Shown in pieces: positions 44,106 through 55,947 of a stretch of DNA of 64,000 nucleotides. How positions within the stretch are numbered: the first letter of the stretch is position 1; each line of letters opens with the position of its first letter. A program made the position numbers and the translations under genes. Below the pieces are notes generated by a model. It was not told the origin of the DNA. It worked only from the letters and a program-made list of their open reading frames with translations, and ran no database searches. Origin of the DNA: Cyanobium sp. CH-040 (lineage in GTDB: Bacteria > Cyanobacteriota > Cyanobacteriia > PCC-6307 > Cyanobiaceae); the NCBI RefSeq assembly GCF_024346135.1, contig NZ_JAGQCJ010000001.1, positions 310,001 through 374,000 on the forward strand, written 5' to 3'.

Positions 44106-45353
44106 TCAGCTCAGCCGCCGGAAGGCCAGGCAGACGTTGTGGCCTCCGAATCCAAAGGAATTGGACAGCACGACATCGAGCTTGGCTTCCCGGGCCTGGT
44201 TGGGCACGACATCCAGATCACAGGCCGGATCCGGATTGGTGTAGTTGATGGTAGGTGGCACCACCCCGTGGTTCATCGCCAGCACGGCGGCCACCGCCTC
44301 GATGCCGCCGCTGCCACCCAGCAGATGGCCCGTCATCGACTTGGTGGAGCTCACCGGGATGCGGTAGGCGTGCTCGCCCAGCGCGCTCTTGATGGCGGCG
44401 GTCTCGTTGCTGTCGTTGGCCTGGGTGCTGGTGCCGTGGGCGTTGACGTAATCCACGGCCTCCGGCTCCAGCCGGCCATCGCGCAGCGCCAGGCGCATCG
44501 CCTCGGCTCCCCCCAGCCCACCGGGGGTGGGGGAGGTCATGTGATAGGCATCACAGGTCATGCCGTAACCCACCAGCTCCGCCAGGATCCGCGCGCCCCG
44601 GGCCCTGGCGTGATCCAGGCTCTCCAGCACCAGCACACCGGCACCCTCCCCGATCACGAAGCCGTTGCGCTCGGCGTCGAAGGGGCGGCTGGCGGTGGCG
44701 GGATCGTCGTTGCGGAACGACAGGGCCTTGGCGCTGGCGAAGCCCGCCACCCCCAGGGGCGTGATCGCCGATTCGGCACCACCGCACACCATCGCGTCGG
44801 CCAGGCCGAGCTGGATCAGCCGGTAGGCGTCGCCGATGGCGTTGGAGCCGGCGGCGCAGGCGGTGGCCACGGCCGTGCTCGGACCCTGCGCCCCGAGGGC
44901 GATGGCCGCCAGGCCGGTGGCCATGTTGGGGATCATCGTCGGCACGCAGAACGGGCTGACCCGGTCGGGCCCGCGCTCGTTCAGCACCTGGGTCTGGGTC
45001 TCGGCCACCAGCAGTCCACCCACCCCGGAGCCGATGGCGGTGCCCACCCGCTGGCGGTTGGCGTCGTCGATGGTGAGGCCGGCGTCGGCCACGGCCTGCT
45101 TGGCGGCCACCACGCCGAACTGGCAGAAGCGGTCCCAGCGCTTCACTTCCTTGGGCTCCAGCCAGCCGCGGGTGTCGAAGTCCTTCACCTCGGCGGCGAA
45201 GCGGCAGGCATGGCGGCCGGCGTCGAAGAGGGTGATGGCGGCCACGCCGTTGCGCCCGCTCTTCAGGCCGTCCCAGTAACTGGCGACGTCGTTGCCGATC
45301 GGTGTGACAGCGCCGAGGCCGGTGACGACGACGCGCTGGAGACCCTCAACCAT
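44106..45353 (-). CDS. fabF: Beta-ketoacyl-ACP synthase II
   Basis: The 415-residue thiolase-fold enzyme elongates acyl-ACP with malonyl-ACP. The Cys-His-His triad is visible: Cys in AVATACAAGSNAIGDAYR, His in YVNAHGTSTQAND and His in KSMTGHLLGGSGG. The opening RVVVTGLGAVTPIGND and closing NSFGFGGHNVCLAF are typical. It sits 8 nt after acpP, which encodes its substrate carrier, so the two are cotranscribed, as in many bacteria. Confidence 0.96.
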   Translation of the reverse strand: MVEGLQRVVVTGLGAVTPIGNDVASYWDGLKSGRNGVAAITLFDAGRHACRFAAEVKDFDTRGWLEPKEVKRWDRFCQFGVVAAKQAVADAGLTIDDANRQRVGTAIGSGVGGLLVAETQTQVLNERGPDRVSPFCVPTMIPNMATGLAAIALGAQGPSTAVATACAAGSNAIGDAYRLIQLGLADAMVCGGAESAITPLGVAGFASAKALSFRNDDPATASRPFDAERNGFVIGEGAGVLVLESLDHARARGARILAELVGYGMTCDAYHMTSPTPGGLGGAEAMRLALRDGRLEPEAVDYVNAHGTSTQANDSNETAAIKSALGEHAYRIPVSSTKSMTGHLLGGSGGIEAVAAVLAMNHGVVPPTINYTNPDPACDLDVVPNQAREAKLDVVLSNSFGFGGHNVCLAFRRLS

Positions 45354-45361
45354 GGAGCGGC

Positions 45362-45604
45362 TCAGGCCTGCTTCTCTTGGATGTACTTGACGGCGTCGCC
45401 GACGGTGGCGATGCCCTCGGCCGCCTCGTCAGGGATCTCGATGTCGAAGGCCTCCTCAAGCGCCATCACCAGCTCCACGGTGTCCAGGGAGTCGGCGCCC
45501 AGATCGTTCTGGAAGTTGGACTCGGACTTCACCTCGGCGGCGTCGACGCTGAGCTGGTCGGCAACGATCGAGCGCACTTTCTCGAAGATCGCTTCCTGGG
45601 ACAT
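45362..45604 (-). CDS. acpP: Acyl carrier protein
   Basis: The 80-residue acidic four-helix protein has the phosphopantetheine site at S39 in [17 protein letters not shown]. It carries growing fatty acids as thioesters. It begins [18 protein letters not shown] and is of standard length. It diverges from psaC; the 174-nt gap holds both promoters. fabF follows 8 nt downstream. Confidence 0.97.
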   Translation of the reverse strand: MSQEAIFEKVRSIVADQLSVDAAEVKSESNFQNDLGADSLDTVELVMALEEAFDIEIPDEAAEGIATVGDAVKYIQEKQA

Positions 45605-45685
45605 GGCCGCTGTGAGAGTCGAGGCACTCTACGGGTCATCCGGTCCCGTCCCCCCGACCCGGCACCGGGGCCGGGCGGCTTATGA

Positions 45686-46024
<339 letters not shown>

Positions 46025-46064
46025 GGCCGGCCCCGGTCCCCCGGTCCGGCTCCCATAAGCTCAG

Positions 46065-46089
46065 GCCCGGCTTCCAGCCGGGCTTTTTT
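46065..46089 (+). terminator. Rho-independent terminator of psaC
   Basis: An 8-bp stem, GCCCGGCT (46065-46072) with AGCCGGGC (46076-46083), has a 3-nt loop followed by TTTTTT. It separates psaC from glmS, whose ATG is 15 nt further on, so glmS must have its own promoter overlapping this region or rely on readthrough. Confidence 0.92.
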
Positions 46090-46103
46090 GCTGCCACAGC
46101 CCT

Positions 46104-48065
<1,962 letters not shown>

Positions 48066-48101
48066 AGCCGGGAGTGGTTCACCTCGAGGACCGTCCGCCG
48101 G

Positions 48102-49625
48102 TCAGCCCACCGTCGCCTGCGAGCGCTGGGGTGGGCCGCTGTGGCTGGCATCGCTGCGGCCGTAGCGGTCCTCGAAGCGCACGATGTCGTCCTCGCCCAG
48201 GTAGGAGCCGCTCTGCACCTCGATCATCTCCATCGGGATGCGGCCGGGGTTGCTGAGCCGGTGGCGCGAGCCCAGGGGGATGTAGGTGCTCTGGTTCTCG
48301 CTCAGCAGCTCCTGGCTGCCGTCCTTCTCCACCAGGGCCGTGCCCTGCACCACCACCCAGTGCTCGGCGCGGTGGTGGTGCATCTGCAGCGACAGGCTGG
48401 CGCCGGGGTTGACCACGATCTTCTTCACCTGCCAGCGCTCCCCCTCCACCACGCCGTCGTAGCTGCCCCAGGGCCGATAGATCTTGCGGTGGGCGCGGCT
48501 CTCGCGCGCCCCGGCCTCCTCCAGCAGTCCCACCACGGTCTTCACGTCCTGGGCCCGGTCGCGGTGGGCCACCAGCACCACGTCGTCGGTCTCCACCACT
48601 ACCAGATCCTCCACGCCCAGCCCCACCACCAGCCGGTGCTCGCTGCGCAGATAGCAGTTGCGCGAGGCCTGGCTGATCACCCGCCCGCGCAGGACGTTGC
48701 CGGCCGCGTCCTGATCGGCCGTCTCCCAGAGGGCGCTCCAGCTGCCCACGTCGCTCCAGCCCGCCTGCAGCGGCAGCACGCTGCCCAGGGCGGTCTTCTC
48801 CATCACCGCCACATCGATGGCCACGCTGGGGCAGCCGGCGAAGGACTCCCGCTCCAGCCGCAGGAAGTCCAGGTCGGCGGCGTCGTGCTCCAGGGCGGCG
48901 CGGCAGGCGCTCACCACCTCCGGCGCCAGCCGCTCCAGTTCGGCCAGCACGGCACTGGCGCGGAACAGGAACATGCCGCTGTTCCAGGTGAAGCGGCCGG
49001 TGGCCAGGAAGGCCTCGGCGGTGGCGCGGTCGGGCTTCTCCACGAAGCGGGCGATCGACACCGGGCGTGGCGGTGCGCCGGCCTCCTGGATCAGCGGTTC
49101 GGCCGCCTCGATGTAGCCGTAGCCGGTCTCGGGGGCGGTGGGCACGATTCCGAAGGTCACCAGCCGGCCCGCCGCCGCCGCCTCCAGGCCGGCGCTCACG
49201 GTCTGGCGGAAGCGTCCGGCGTCGCGGATCACATGGTCGGCGGCCAGCACCAGCAGCAGCGGGTCCTCGCCCTTGGCCGTGGCCTGCAACGCCGCCACCG
49301 CCACCGCCGGGGCGGTGTTGCGGCCGATCGGCTCCAGCAGGATGCCGGCCGGTTCCACGCCGATCTGGCGCATCTGCTCGGCCACGATGAAGCGGTGGTC
49401 CTCGTTGCAGATCAGCAGCGGCGGCGCCAGGCCCGGCAGGCCGTCGAGGCGCTGCTGGGTCTGCTGCAGCAGGGTCTCCTCGCCGTCACCGGCCAGGGCC
49501 CAGTACTGCTTGGGGTAGCTGGCGCGCGAGAGCGGCCACAGCCGGGTGCCCGTGCCGCCGCAGAGGATCACCGGCACCAGGGGGGTGGGAGCCCCGCTGC
49601 CGGAAGCCGTGGTGCTGGAGGCCAT
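48102..49625 (-). CDS. manC: Mannose-1-phosphate guanylyltransferase / mannose-6-phosphate isomerase
   Basis: The 507-residue bifunctional-type protein has an N-terminal nucleotidyltransferase with [40 protein letters not shown] and LAADHVI. A C-terminal cupin isomerase domain follows ([50 protein letters not shown]-type, with the metal-binding HHHRAEHW). It supplies GDP-mannose for polysaccharides. The start at 49625 is chosen over 49682 because the extra residues are low-complexity. No polysaccharide cluster surrounds it. Confidence 0.9.
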   Translation of the reverse strand: MASSTTASGSGAPTPLVPVILCGGTGTRLWPLSRASYPKQYWALAGDGEETLLQQTQQRLDGLPGLAPPLLICNEDHRFIVAEQMRQIGVEPAGILLEPIGRNTAPAVAVAALQATAKGEDPLLLVLAADHVIRDAGRFRQTVSAGLEAAAAGRLVTFGIVPTAPETGYGYIEAAEPLIQEAGAPPRPVSIARFVEKPDRATAEAFLATGRFTWNSGMFLFRASAVLAELERLAPEVVSACRAALEHDAADLDFLRLERESFAGCPSVAIDVAVMEKTALGSVLPLQAGWSDVGSWSALWETADQDAAGNVLRGRVISQASRNCYLRSEHRLVVGLGVEDLVVVETDDVVLVAHRDRAQDVKTVVGLLEEAGARESRAHRKIYRPWGSYDGVVEGERWQVKKIVVNPGASLSLQMHHHRAEHWVVVQGTALVEKDGSQELLSENQSTYIPLGSRHRLSNPGRIPMEMIEVQSGSYLGEDDIVRFEDRYGRSDASHSGPPQRSQATVG

Positions 49626-49724
49626 GGGGCGCGCGGACGGAGCGGCGCCTCCATTCAAGGCCAGCCCGCCAGGCCTGACCAACCCGCCAAACCTGACCAG
49701 CCCGACCGCGGCGACCGCGCCGGT

Positions 49725-50261
49725 TCAGAGCTCCAGCAGCCCCGGCGGCGGGGTGATGCCGATCCAGCCCTGCTCAAGGTGCACCTCCGGCACGATCGGC
49801 TGCACGAAGGGGATCAGCACCCGCCGCTCACCGATCGCCACCTCCAGCAGGTCGTTGCCGGCGTGCAGCAGGTCGGTCACCCTGCCCAGCACCGCACCGT
49901 TCTCCAGCAGACGCACCTCCAGGCCCACCAGATCGAGCAGGTGGAACTCACCCTTGGCCAGGCGCGGCCGGTCGCCGGCCGCCACCAGCAGCTCCTCGCC
50001 CACCAGCGCCTCGGCGCCGGTGCGGTTGTCGACGCCTTCCAGACGCACCACGAACAGCTCCCTGCCCGGCAGCGGGCGGCCTCCGAGCAGCTGCACGACG
50101 TGCGGTTCGCCCCCCGGTCTGCGCAGCCAGCGCCGGCCCGCGCGGGTGAAGCGTTCGGGAAAATCGCTAAGAGGCAGCACCCGCAGCTCGCCCCTGAGCC
50201 CCTGGGGGGCCACCAGACGCCCCACCACCAGCAGGTCGTCGCTCTGCCGTGCCTCCGTCAT
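49725..50261 (-). CDS. rimM: Ribosome maturation factor RimM
   Basis: The 178-residue protein opens [27 protein letters not shown]. Its C-terminal PRC-barrel domain has [36 protein letters not shown] and the near-terminal [30 protein letters not shown]. It binds ribosomal protein S19 and helps 16S rRNA processing. The start at 50261 leaves a normal N-terminus; the frame continues open upstream only as antisense to ndhS. It is divergent from ndhS. Confidence 0.93.
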   Translation of the reverse strand: MTEARQSDDLLVVGRLVAPQGLRGELRVLPLSDFPERFTRAGRRWLRRPGGEPHVVQLLGGRPLPGRELFVVRLEGVDNRTGAEALVGEELLVAAGDRPRLAKGEFHLLDLVGLEVRLLENGAVLGRVTDLLHAGNDLLEVAIGERRVLIPFVQPIVPEVHLEQGWIGITPPPGLLEL

Positions 50262-50324
50262 GCCCTGGGCGCGTCGCCGGACCCCGATAATGGCGCCACG
50301 CCCGCACCCCAGCCTCCGCCAGCC

Positions 50325-50504
50325 ATGGCCGTTCTGCCGATCCTCCCCGGCGCCACCGTGGTGGTGCGCGACGTGCGCTCGATCTACAACGGCTACCGGG
50401 GCTTCGTGCAGCGCATCAGCGGCAGCCGGGCCGCCGTGCTGTTCGAGGGCGGCAACTGGGACAAGCTGGTGACCATGCCCCTCAGCACCCTGGAGCAGGT
50501 CTGA
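50325..50504 (+). CDS. ndhS: NAD(P)H-quinone oxidoreductase subunit S
   Basis: The 59-residue SH3-like protein runs [44 protein letters not shown] to a short tail. The [15 protein letters not shown] block is the signature of NdhS, the peripheral subunit of photosynthetic NDH-1 that docks ferredoxin for cyclic electron flow. It starts 63 nt from rimM on the opposite strand. Its last 23 nt overlap the end of the convergent rnc gene. Confidence 0.85.
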   Translation: MAVLPILPGATVVVRDVRSIYNGYRGFVQRISGSRAAVLFEGGNWDKLVTMPLSTLEQV

Positions 50505-51213
50505 GCTCCGCCAGCAGCGCCCGGGCCGCCTCCTGCTCGGCCGCCCGCCGCGAGGGTCCCGACCCCTCCGCCCGGCGGGGTTCGGCGCCGGCCTCCAGCG
50601 CCAGCTCGGCCAGGCACTGAAAACGCTCCGGGTGGCCGTGGACCGGATGCAGCTCCCGGCAGCGGTAGCTGGGCAGCCCCAGCCCCCGGCCCTGGCTCCA
50701 CTCCTGGAGGGCGGATTTCCAGTTGTGGCGGTGGGGGTCGGCGAGCAGCTCGGCGCTGCTGCGCTGCCAGTGCGGCGTGAGCCAGCGGTGCACCGGCTCG
50801 AGGCCGCCGGCAGCCCCGCCCCACACCTCATAGAGGGCACCGATCAGGGCTTCACAGAGTTCGGCGCGCACCGTCGCCCGCCCGGCCCGGTCGCCGGCGG
50901 CCATCGGGCCGATCCGCCACACCCGCTCGATGCCGCAGCGCTCCCCCAGCTCGCCCAGCCAGCGGTCGCTCACCAGCTGGGCGCGCAGGGCCGAACGGCG
51001 CCCCACCGCCAGGCCGGCGTGATGGCGTTCCAGGTATTCCGAGGCGGCCAGGCGCAGCACGGCATCACCGAGGAACTCCAGCCGCTCGTGGTTGCGCCGC
51101 TGGCGCGCGGAGGTGTGGGTGAGGGCTTCCTCCACCGGCGCCAGATCGCGCTCACCCGGCTCCACACCCAGGTCGCGCAGGAAACGCAGCAGCTGCTGCC
51201 GGCGGTCGCTCAT
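50482..51213 (-). CDS. rnc: Ribonuclease III
   Basis: The 243-residue double-strand-specific endonuclease processes rRNA precursors. The family signature [21 protein letters not shown] carries the catalytic acidic residues, with a further one in [16 protein letters not shown]. The C-terminal dsRNA-binding domain spans about 165-240 ([37 protein letters not shown]). The ATG at 51213 is preferred to the TTG one codon upstream. rnpB ends 15 nt upstream on the same strand, so two RNA-processing genes are neighbours. Confidence 0.93.
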   Translation of the reverse strand: MSDRRQQLLRFLRDLGVEPGERDLAPVEEALTHTSARQRRNHERLEFLGDAVLRLAASEYLERHHAGLAVGRRSALRAQLVSDRWLGELGERCGIERVWRIGPMAAGDRAGRATVRAELCEALIGALYEVWGGAAGGLEPVHRWLTPHWQRSSAELLADPHRHNWKSALQEWSQGRGLGLPSYRCRELHPVHGHPERFQCLAELALEAGAEPRRAEGSGPSRRAAEQEAARALLAELRPAPGC

Positions 51214-51227
51214 CAAGGGAAGGGGGT

Positions 51228-51639
51228 GAAAGCAGGACGTAAGCCGGGTTCTGTTCTCCTGCTCTCCGGCCGGGGCCGGAGAGAGGGGGTGATCATCTGT
51301 CTGGGACCGCCGTCACCGGCGGCCTCGAGCGGCGCGCTTGTGGCGGGACGGGTGTCATGGCCAACCGTTGTCCCTGGGCCTTGCTCCCGGCCGGGGTTTA
51401 CCGAGCCAGCACCTCTCGATGCTGCTGGTGCGCTCTTACCGCACCTTTGCACCCTTGCCTGTGCAGGGGGCGAGCCCCTGCCATCGGCGGTGTGTTTCTG
51501 TGGCACTCTCCTCACGGTCACCCGCACTGGGCGTTACCCAGCAGGCCTGGCCATTGGGGAGCCCGGACTTTCCTCAACCAGGCGGGCTGACGGTCCGAAG
51601 ACCGCCGGCCCCCCGATCGCGATCACCTCGCCTGCTTTC
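51228..51639 (-). ncRNA. rnpB: RNase P RNA
   Basis: On the minus strand the universal GAGGAAAGTCCGGGCTCC core lies near the 5' end, and the conserved 3' segment ends in AACCCGGCTTACGTCC. The two ends pair through GAAAGCAGG and CCTGCTTTC (positions 51631-51639 and 51228-51236), forming helix P1, which fixes a length of about 412 nt. It is the catalytic RNA that trims tRNA 5' leaders. The upstream region toward tRNA-Arg holds a tandem repeat. Confidence 0.95.
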
Positions 51640-51680
51640 AGGGCCATCATCGCTGCCGCCGGGACCAGCCCTGCCGCGCC

Positions 51681-51744
51681 GGTGCTGGCGGATCACGGTG
51701 CTGGCGGATCACGGTGCTGGCGGATGGCGGTGGTGGCGGATAAT
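51681..51744. repeat. Four tandem 16-nt repeats upstream of rnpB
   Basis: GGTGCTGGCGGATCAC occurs twice exactly (51681-51696, 51697-51712). It is followed by GGTGCTGGCGGATGGC and a more diverged GGTGGTGGCGGATAAT, all contiguous. The block lies in the 134-nt gap between the rnpB 5' end (minus strand) and tRNA-Arg (plus strand), so it falls in the promoter zone of one or both RNA genes. Confidence 0.85.
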
Positions 51745-51773
51745 GGCCGGACGGTGGGCGTGCGCTCAGCCGT

Positions 51774-51847
<74 letters not shown>

Positions 51848-51869
51848 TCATCTGCAGGCTCCTTTCGCC

Positions 51870-52226
51870 ATGCCCCTGCTCAGCGTGCGCACCTCCGCTC
51901 CGCTGCCGGCGACCGCCGAGCTCGATGGCCTGCTGCGGGAACTCTCCGGCCGCGTCGCCAGCCACCTGGGCAAGCCGGAGGCCTATGTGATGACGGCATG
52001 CGAGGGGGGCGTGGCGATGACCTTCGCCGGCAGCGGCGCCAAGCCGGTGGCCTACCTGGAGCTCAAGAGCGTGGGCCGGCTGTCGCCCCAGACCACCGCC
52101 GCCCTGAGCGCCGATCTCTGCGGCCTGATCGAGGAGCGGCTGGGCGTGCCGGCGGATCGCACCTACATCGAATTCGCCGCCGCCGAGGGCTACCTCTGGG
52201 GCTGGAACCGGCGGACGTTCGCCTGA
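51870..52226 (+). CDS. MIF-like tautomerase
   Basis: The 118-residue protein of the macrophage migration inhibitory factor / phenylpyruvate tautomerase family begins MPLLSVRTSAPLP. Pro2, exposed after Met removal, is the catalytic base. Other family features are YVMTACEGGVAMTFAGSGAKPVAYLELKSVG and DRTYIEFAAAEGYLWGWNRRTF at the C-terminus. The natural substrate in cyanobacteria is unknown. It begins 22 nt after the tRNA gene. Confidence 0.9.
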   Translation: MPLLSVRTSAPLPATAELDGLLRELSGRVASHLGKPEAYVMTACEGGVAMTFAGSGAKPVAYLELKSVGRLSPQTTAALSADLCGLIEERLGVPADRTYIEFAAAEGYLWGWNRRTFA

Positions 52227-52376
52227 CGCCGGGCTGGGGCCGCCGCCACCGCTGTGTCCATGCGCCCAGTGCACGCGCCGTGGAACATTCCATCTCGGAC
52301 CGTAGCAAGCACTACCACTGGTGCCCTGGGGAACTCTGCGCACTGCCGCTAGCGTGGACCCAGTCGCCACACCGCG

Positions 52377-52694
52377 ATGACCCAGCTGCACGAGCTGCGT
52401 CTGCGCCTGCTGGTTCAGCAGGAAACCCAGCGGATTCTCGACACCCAGCCCGAGGAACTCGACCTCTCGGTGGTGCAGGCCCGCTGCCTCTGCTGGCTGG
52501 CCCTGCTGATCGAAGCCCATGAGGACCAGGCCGCCGACGCCGAGCGCCGCGGTGACACCGAACAGGCCATGGGCTGGTTCGCCGATTCGATGCGCCTGCG
52601 CGACGTGATCAACGTGGTGACCTCGATCGAGATTCCCCTGCCGGCGTCCGCCGACGAATCCGAGGAGTCCGGCGAAGCCGATGCCGCCGCCTGA
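52377..52694 (+). CDS. Small hypothetical protein
   Basis: The 105-residue, mostly helical acidic protein begins MTQLHELRLRLLVQQETQRI, has a middle helix VVQARCLCWLALLIEAHEDQAADAERRGD and ends in a Glu/Ser/Ala-rich tail. No motif or family is recognised. It lies between two other small genes on the same strand in a host-like context, so it is probably real rather than a chance frame. Confidence 0.6.
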   Translation: MTQLHELRLRLLVQQETQRILDTQPEELDLSVVQARCLCWLALLIEAHEDQAADAERRGDTEQAMGWFADSMRLRDVINVVTSIEIPLPASADESEESGEADAAA

Positions 52695-52745
52695 GCCTGA
52701 GCCGGCCGGCCCTGAACTTTCGGCTCGGTGCCATGATGGGGGTTG

Positions 52746-53213
52746 ATGCAGATAGGGAACGCGGTGCCCGAAGAGCCCTGCCAGTGCCCTGATTGCCAGC
52801 GGTTCTATCGGGAACACGACCGATTGATCCGCGAAAATCCCACCCTGCGGCAGCAGCAGGAGCTGAACTGGGCTGCCCTGCAGTCCTTCCGCACCCTGGC
52901 CGGTCGGGTGATGGAGGATCTGCAGAAGCAGCAGGACGCCAGTGAGGCCCAGGCTCAGGCCCTGCCGGCCGGTGCGGCCCCGGCCGAACCTGACCCTCTG
53001 CAGCAGGCTCTGGCGGATCTGGAGAACATCAACGCCCACCTGTTCTCGATCGAGGTGCTGATGGAGCGGATCTTCGACGTGCGTGTGCCCGAGGAGGTGG
53101 AGCAGAAGTTCCGCGAGCTCGCCGGCGAGCTCGCCCCCGATCCCCTCAACGCCGACCGCCTGCGCCTGAACCGCCTGCTGCACCAGACCCCGGATCTGCC
53201 TGACCGGGGCTGA
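52746..53213 (+). CDS. Hypothetical protein with N-terminal CxC-x2-C motif
   Basis: The 155-residue protein begins MQIGNAVPEEPCQCPDCQRFYREHDR. The Cys cluster (C-x-C-x2-C) may hold zinc or a disulfide. Two helical regions follow (LNWAALQSFRTLAGRVMEDLQKQQD and DLENINAHLFSIEVLMERIFDVRVPEEVEQKFRELAGEL) joined by an Ala/Pro linker. ATG 52746 is preferred to the TTG one codon earlier. Function unknown; it ends 12 nt before the convergent glgP stop. Confidence 0.62.
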   Translation: MQIGNAVPEEPCQCPDCQRFYREHDRLIRENPTLRQQQELNWAALQSFRTLAGRVMEDLQKQQDASEAQAQALPAGAAPAEPDPLQQALADLENINAHLFSIEVLMERIFDVRVPEEVEQKFRELAGELAPDPLNADRLRLNRLLHQTPDLPDRG

Positions 53214-53225
53214 GTCCCCTCCCGC

Positions 53226-55781
53226 TCACTCCATCTCGCAGCTGATCGTCACGGGGTAGGGCTGGGCACCCCAGATGCGCTCGGCGTACTCGCGGATCGA
53301 GCGGTCGGAGGAGAAGAAGCCGGTGCGGGCCGTGTTCAGCACGGCCATCCGGTTCCAGCGGCGGCGGTCGCTCCAGGCCTGGTTCACGTCCTGCTGGGCG
53401 CGCTGGTAGTCCTGGAAATCGGCCAGCACGAAGTACGGATCCTGGCCGGTGAGGTTCTGCAGCAGCGGCCGGAACAGATCGCCGTCCCCCTCACTGAAGT
53501 GCCCCTGCTCGATCAGGCGCAGCACCTCGCCCAGCTCCGGGATCGAGCCGATCCGCTCCCAGGGCCGGTAGCCCTCGGCGCGCAGGGCGGCGATCTCCTC
53601 GGTGGTGAGCCCGAACAGGAAGAAGTTGTCGGCGCCCACCTGCTCGCGGATCTCCACATTGGCGCCATCGAGGGTGCCGATGGTGAGGGCGCCGTTCATG
53701 GCGAACTTCATGTTGCCGGTGCCAGAGGCCTCCTTGCCGGCGGTGGAGATCTGCTCGGAGAGGTCGGCGGCCGGATACACCTTCTCGCCCAGCTTGACGC
53801 TGTAGTCGGGCAGGAAGATCACCCGCAGCCGCCCGTCCATGTCGGGATCGGCGTTCACCGTGTCGGCGATGCCGTTGATGAAGCGGATGATCAGCTTGGC
53901 CATGTAGTAGCCGGGTGCCGCCTTGCCGCCGAAGATCACCGTGCGGGGCGGCAGATCGTCACCGGCGCCGCTCTTGATGCGCAGGTAGTGGGCAATCACC
54001 TGCAGGGCGCTGAGGTGCTGACGCTTGTATTCGTGGATGCGCTTCACCTGCACGTCGAACAGCGACGCCGGATCTACCGCCACACCGGTGTGGTTGCGGA
54101 TGTAGTGGCTGAGCTGGGTCTTCACCGCCAGCTTGGTCTCGCCCCAGCGCTCCAGGAAGCTGGCGTCGTCGGCATGGGCCTCCAGCTGGCGCAGCTGCTC
54201 GAGATCCTTCACCCAGCCGTCGCCGATGGTGTCGCTGATCAGGCGCGAGAGGCGGGGATTGGCCAGGGCCAGCCAGCGCCGCGGCGTGACGCCGTTGGTG
54301 ACGTTGGTGAACTTCTCCGGCCACAGGGCGGCGAAGTCGCTGAACAGATCACGCCTCACCAGATCGCTGTGCAGGGCCGCCACCCCGTTCACGTGGTGGG
54401 AGCCGATCGTGGCCAGGTGGGCCATGCGCACCGCCCGGGCCCCCTCCTCATCGATGATCGACACCCGGCGCAGCACCCCTTCGTCGCCGGGGTGGCGCAC
54501 CCGCACCTGCTGCAGGAAGCGGCGGTTGATCTCGAAGATGATTTCCAGGTGGCGGGGCAGCAGCGCGCCGAACAGGTCCACCCCCCACTTCTCCAGCGCC
54601 TCCGGCAGCAGGGTGTGGTTGGTGTAGGCCAGCGAGGCGGTGGTGATCGCCCAGGCGTCCTCCCAGTCGAGCAGCTTCTCGTCCAGCAGCAGCCGCATCA
54701 GCTCGGCCACGGCGATCGAGGGGTGGGTGTCGTTGAGCTGCACGGCCCAGTGCTCGGGGAACTCCTGCACCGGAATGCCGCGGGCGTCGAGGCTGCGGAT
54801 CATGTCCTGCAGCGAACAGCTCACGAAGAAGTGCTGCTGCTTGAGCCGCAGCCGCCGGCCCTCGTCGGTGCCGTCGTTGGGGTAGAGCACCTTGGAGAGG
54901 GTCTCGCTGCCCACCTTCTCCTCCACGGCGCCGTAGTAATCGCCGATGTTGAAGGCGTAGAAGTCAAAGCTCTCGGTGGCGTCGGCGCGCCAGAGGCGCA
55001 GGCGGTCGCAGGTGTTCACCCGGTAGCCCAGCACCGGCACGTCGTGGGGCACGCCGATGGCGTGTTCCTCGGGAATCCAGCGGCTGCGCAGCACGTCGCG
55101 CTCATCGCGGTAGGTCTCGGTGCGTCCTCCGAAGCCCACGAAACAGGCCTGATCGGGCTGGGGCAGCTCCCAGGGCCAGCCGCCCTTGAGCCACTTGTCG
55201 GTGATCTCCACCTGCCAGCCGTCGCGGATCAGCTGGTCGAAGATGCCGAATTCGTAGCGGATGCCGTAACCGGTGGCGGGGATCTCCAGGGAGGCCAGCG
55301 ATTCCAGGAAGCAGGCCGCCAGCCGGCCGAGGCCGCCGTTGCCCAGCCCCGGCTCCTCCTCCACGTCGAGGATCTCGCCCAGATCCTGGATGCCGAAGCC
55401 CTTGAGGGCTTCGGCCGCCGCCTCCTGGATGCCGAGCATCAGCAGGTTGTTGCCCAGCTGGGGGCCGATCAGGAACTCCGCCGACAGGTAGGCCACCACC
55501 CGGGTGGGGGTCTTGCGCAGGGCCTCGAGACCGGCCAGGTAACGGGTCATCAGACGGTCGCGCACCGCATAGCTCAGGGCCATGTAGAGGTCATGGCGGC
55601 TGGCGGTGGGGGCGAGCTTGCCGAGCGTGTAGAAGAGGTGCTCGGTCATGCCGTCGAACACGTCGGCGGCGGTAAGGCCGCTGCGGTGGGGATCGGCGTA
55701 GCACCCGGGCGTGGGCAGGCGCAGGTTGGCGGGCCGGCCCGTGGGAAGTGCCTGGGGTTGGGTCGGAGTCGCCTGCGCCAT
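53226..55781 (-). CDS. glgP: Glycogen/starch phosphorylase
   Basis: The 851-residue PLP enzyme releases glucose-1-phosphate from glycogen, mobilising carbon in the dark. Motifs are DLGNNLLMLGIQ-type early helices (IGPQLGNNLLMLGIQ), LGNGGLGRLAACFLESLASL, WAVQLNDTHPSIAVAELMRLL, TNGVTPRRWLALANPRL, and the PLP-lysine segment EASGTGNMKFAMNGALTIGTLDGANVEI. It is full length. It is divergent from the antiporter gene, with about 166 nt between starts. Confidence 0.96.
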   Translation of the reverse strand: MAQATPTQPQALPTGRPANLRLPTPGCYADPHRSGLTAADVFDGMTEHLFYTLGKLAPTASRHDLYMALSYAVRDRLMTRYLAGLEALRKTPTRVVAYLSAEFLIGPQLGNNLLMLGIQEAAAEALKGFGIQDLGEILDVEEEPGLGNGGLGRLAACFLESLASLEIPATGYGIRYEFGIFDQLIRDGWQVEITDKWLKGGWPWELPQPDQACFVGFGGRTETYRDERDVLRSRWIPEEHAIGVPHDVPVLGYRVNTCDRLRLWRADATESFDFYAFNIGDYYGAVEEKVGSETLSKVLYPNDGTDEGRRLRLKQQHFFVSCSLQDMIRSLDARGIPVQEFPEHWAVQLNDTHPSIAVAELMRLLLDEKLLDWEDAWAITTASLAYTNHTLLPEALEKWGVDLFGALLPRHLEIIFEINRRFLQQVRVRHPGDEGVLRRVSIIDEEGARAVRMAHLATIGSHHVNGVAALHSDLVRRDLFSDFAALWPEKFTNVTNGVTPRRWLALANPRLSRLISDTIGDGWVKDLEQLRQLEAHADDASFLERWGETKLAVKTQLSHYIRNHTGVAVDPASLFDVQVKRIHEYKRQHLSALQVIAHYLRIKSGAGDDLPPRTVIFGGKAAPGYYMAKLIIRFINGIADTVNADPDMDGRLRVIFLPDYSVKLGEKVYPAADLSEQISTAGKEASGTGNMKFAMNGALTIGTLDGANVEIREQVGADNFFLFGLTTEEIAALRAEGYRPWERIGSIPELGEVLRLIEQGHFSEGDGDLFRPLLQNLTGQDPYFVLADFQDYQRAQQDVNQAWSDRRRWNRMAVLNTARTGFFSSDRSIREYAERIWGAQPYPVTISCEME

Positions 55782-55947
55782 GCCAGATCTGCAATTTTCC
55801 GACCGTAGCGATGGTTGCCATCGCCGAACCCCTGGAGCGATTAGGGATCAGCAACCGAACACCGGCGCCCGCCCCTAGGGTCAGCCCCGCCAGCGGCCCA
55901 GCGGCCCCGCGTCGGTTCCGGCCGCCATCCCCGCCAGCCCCCAATCC

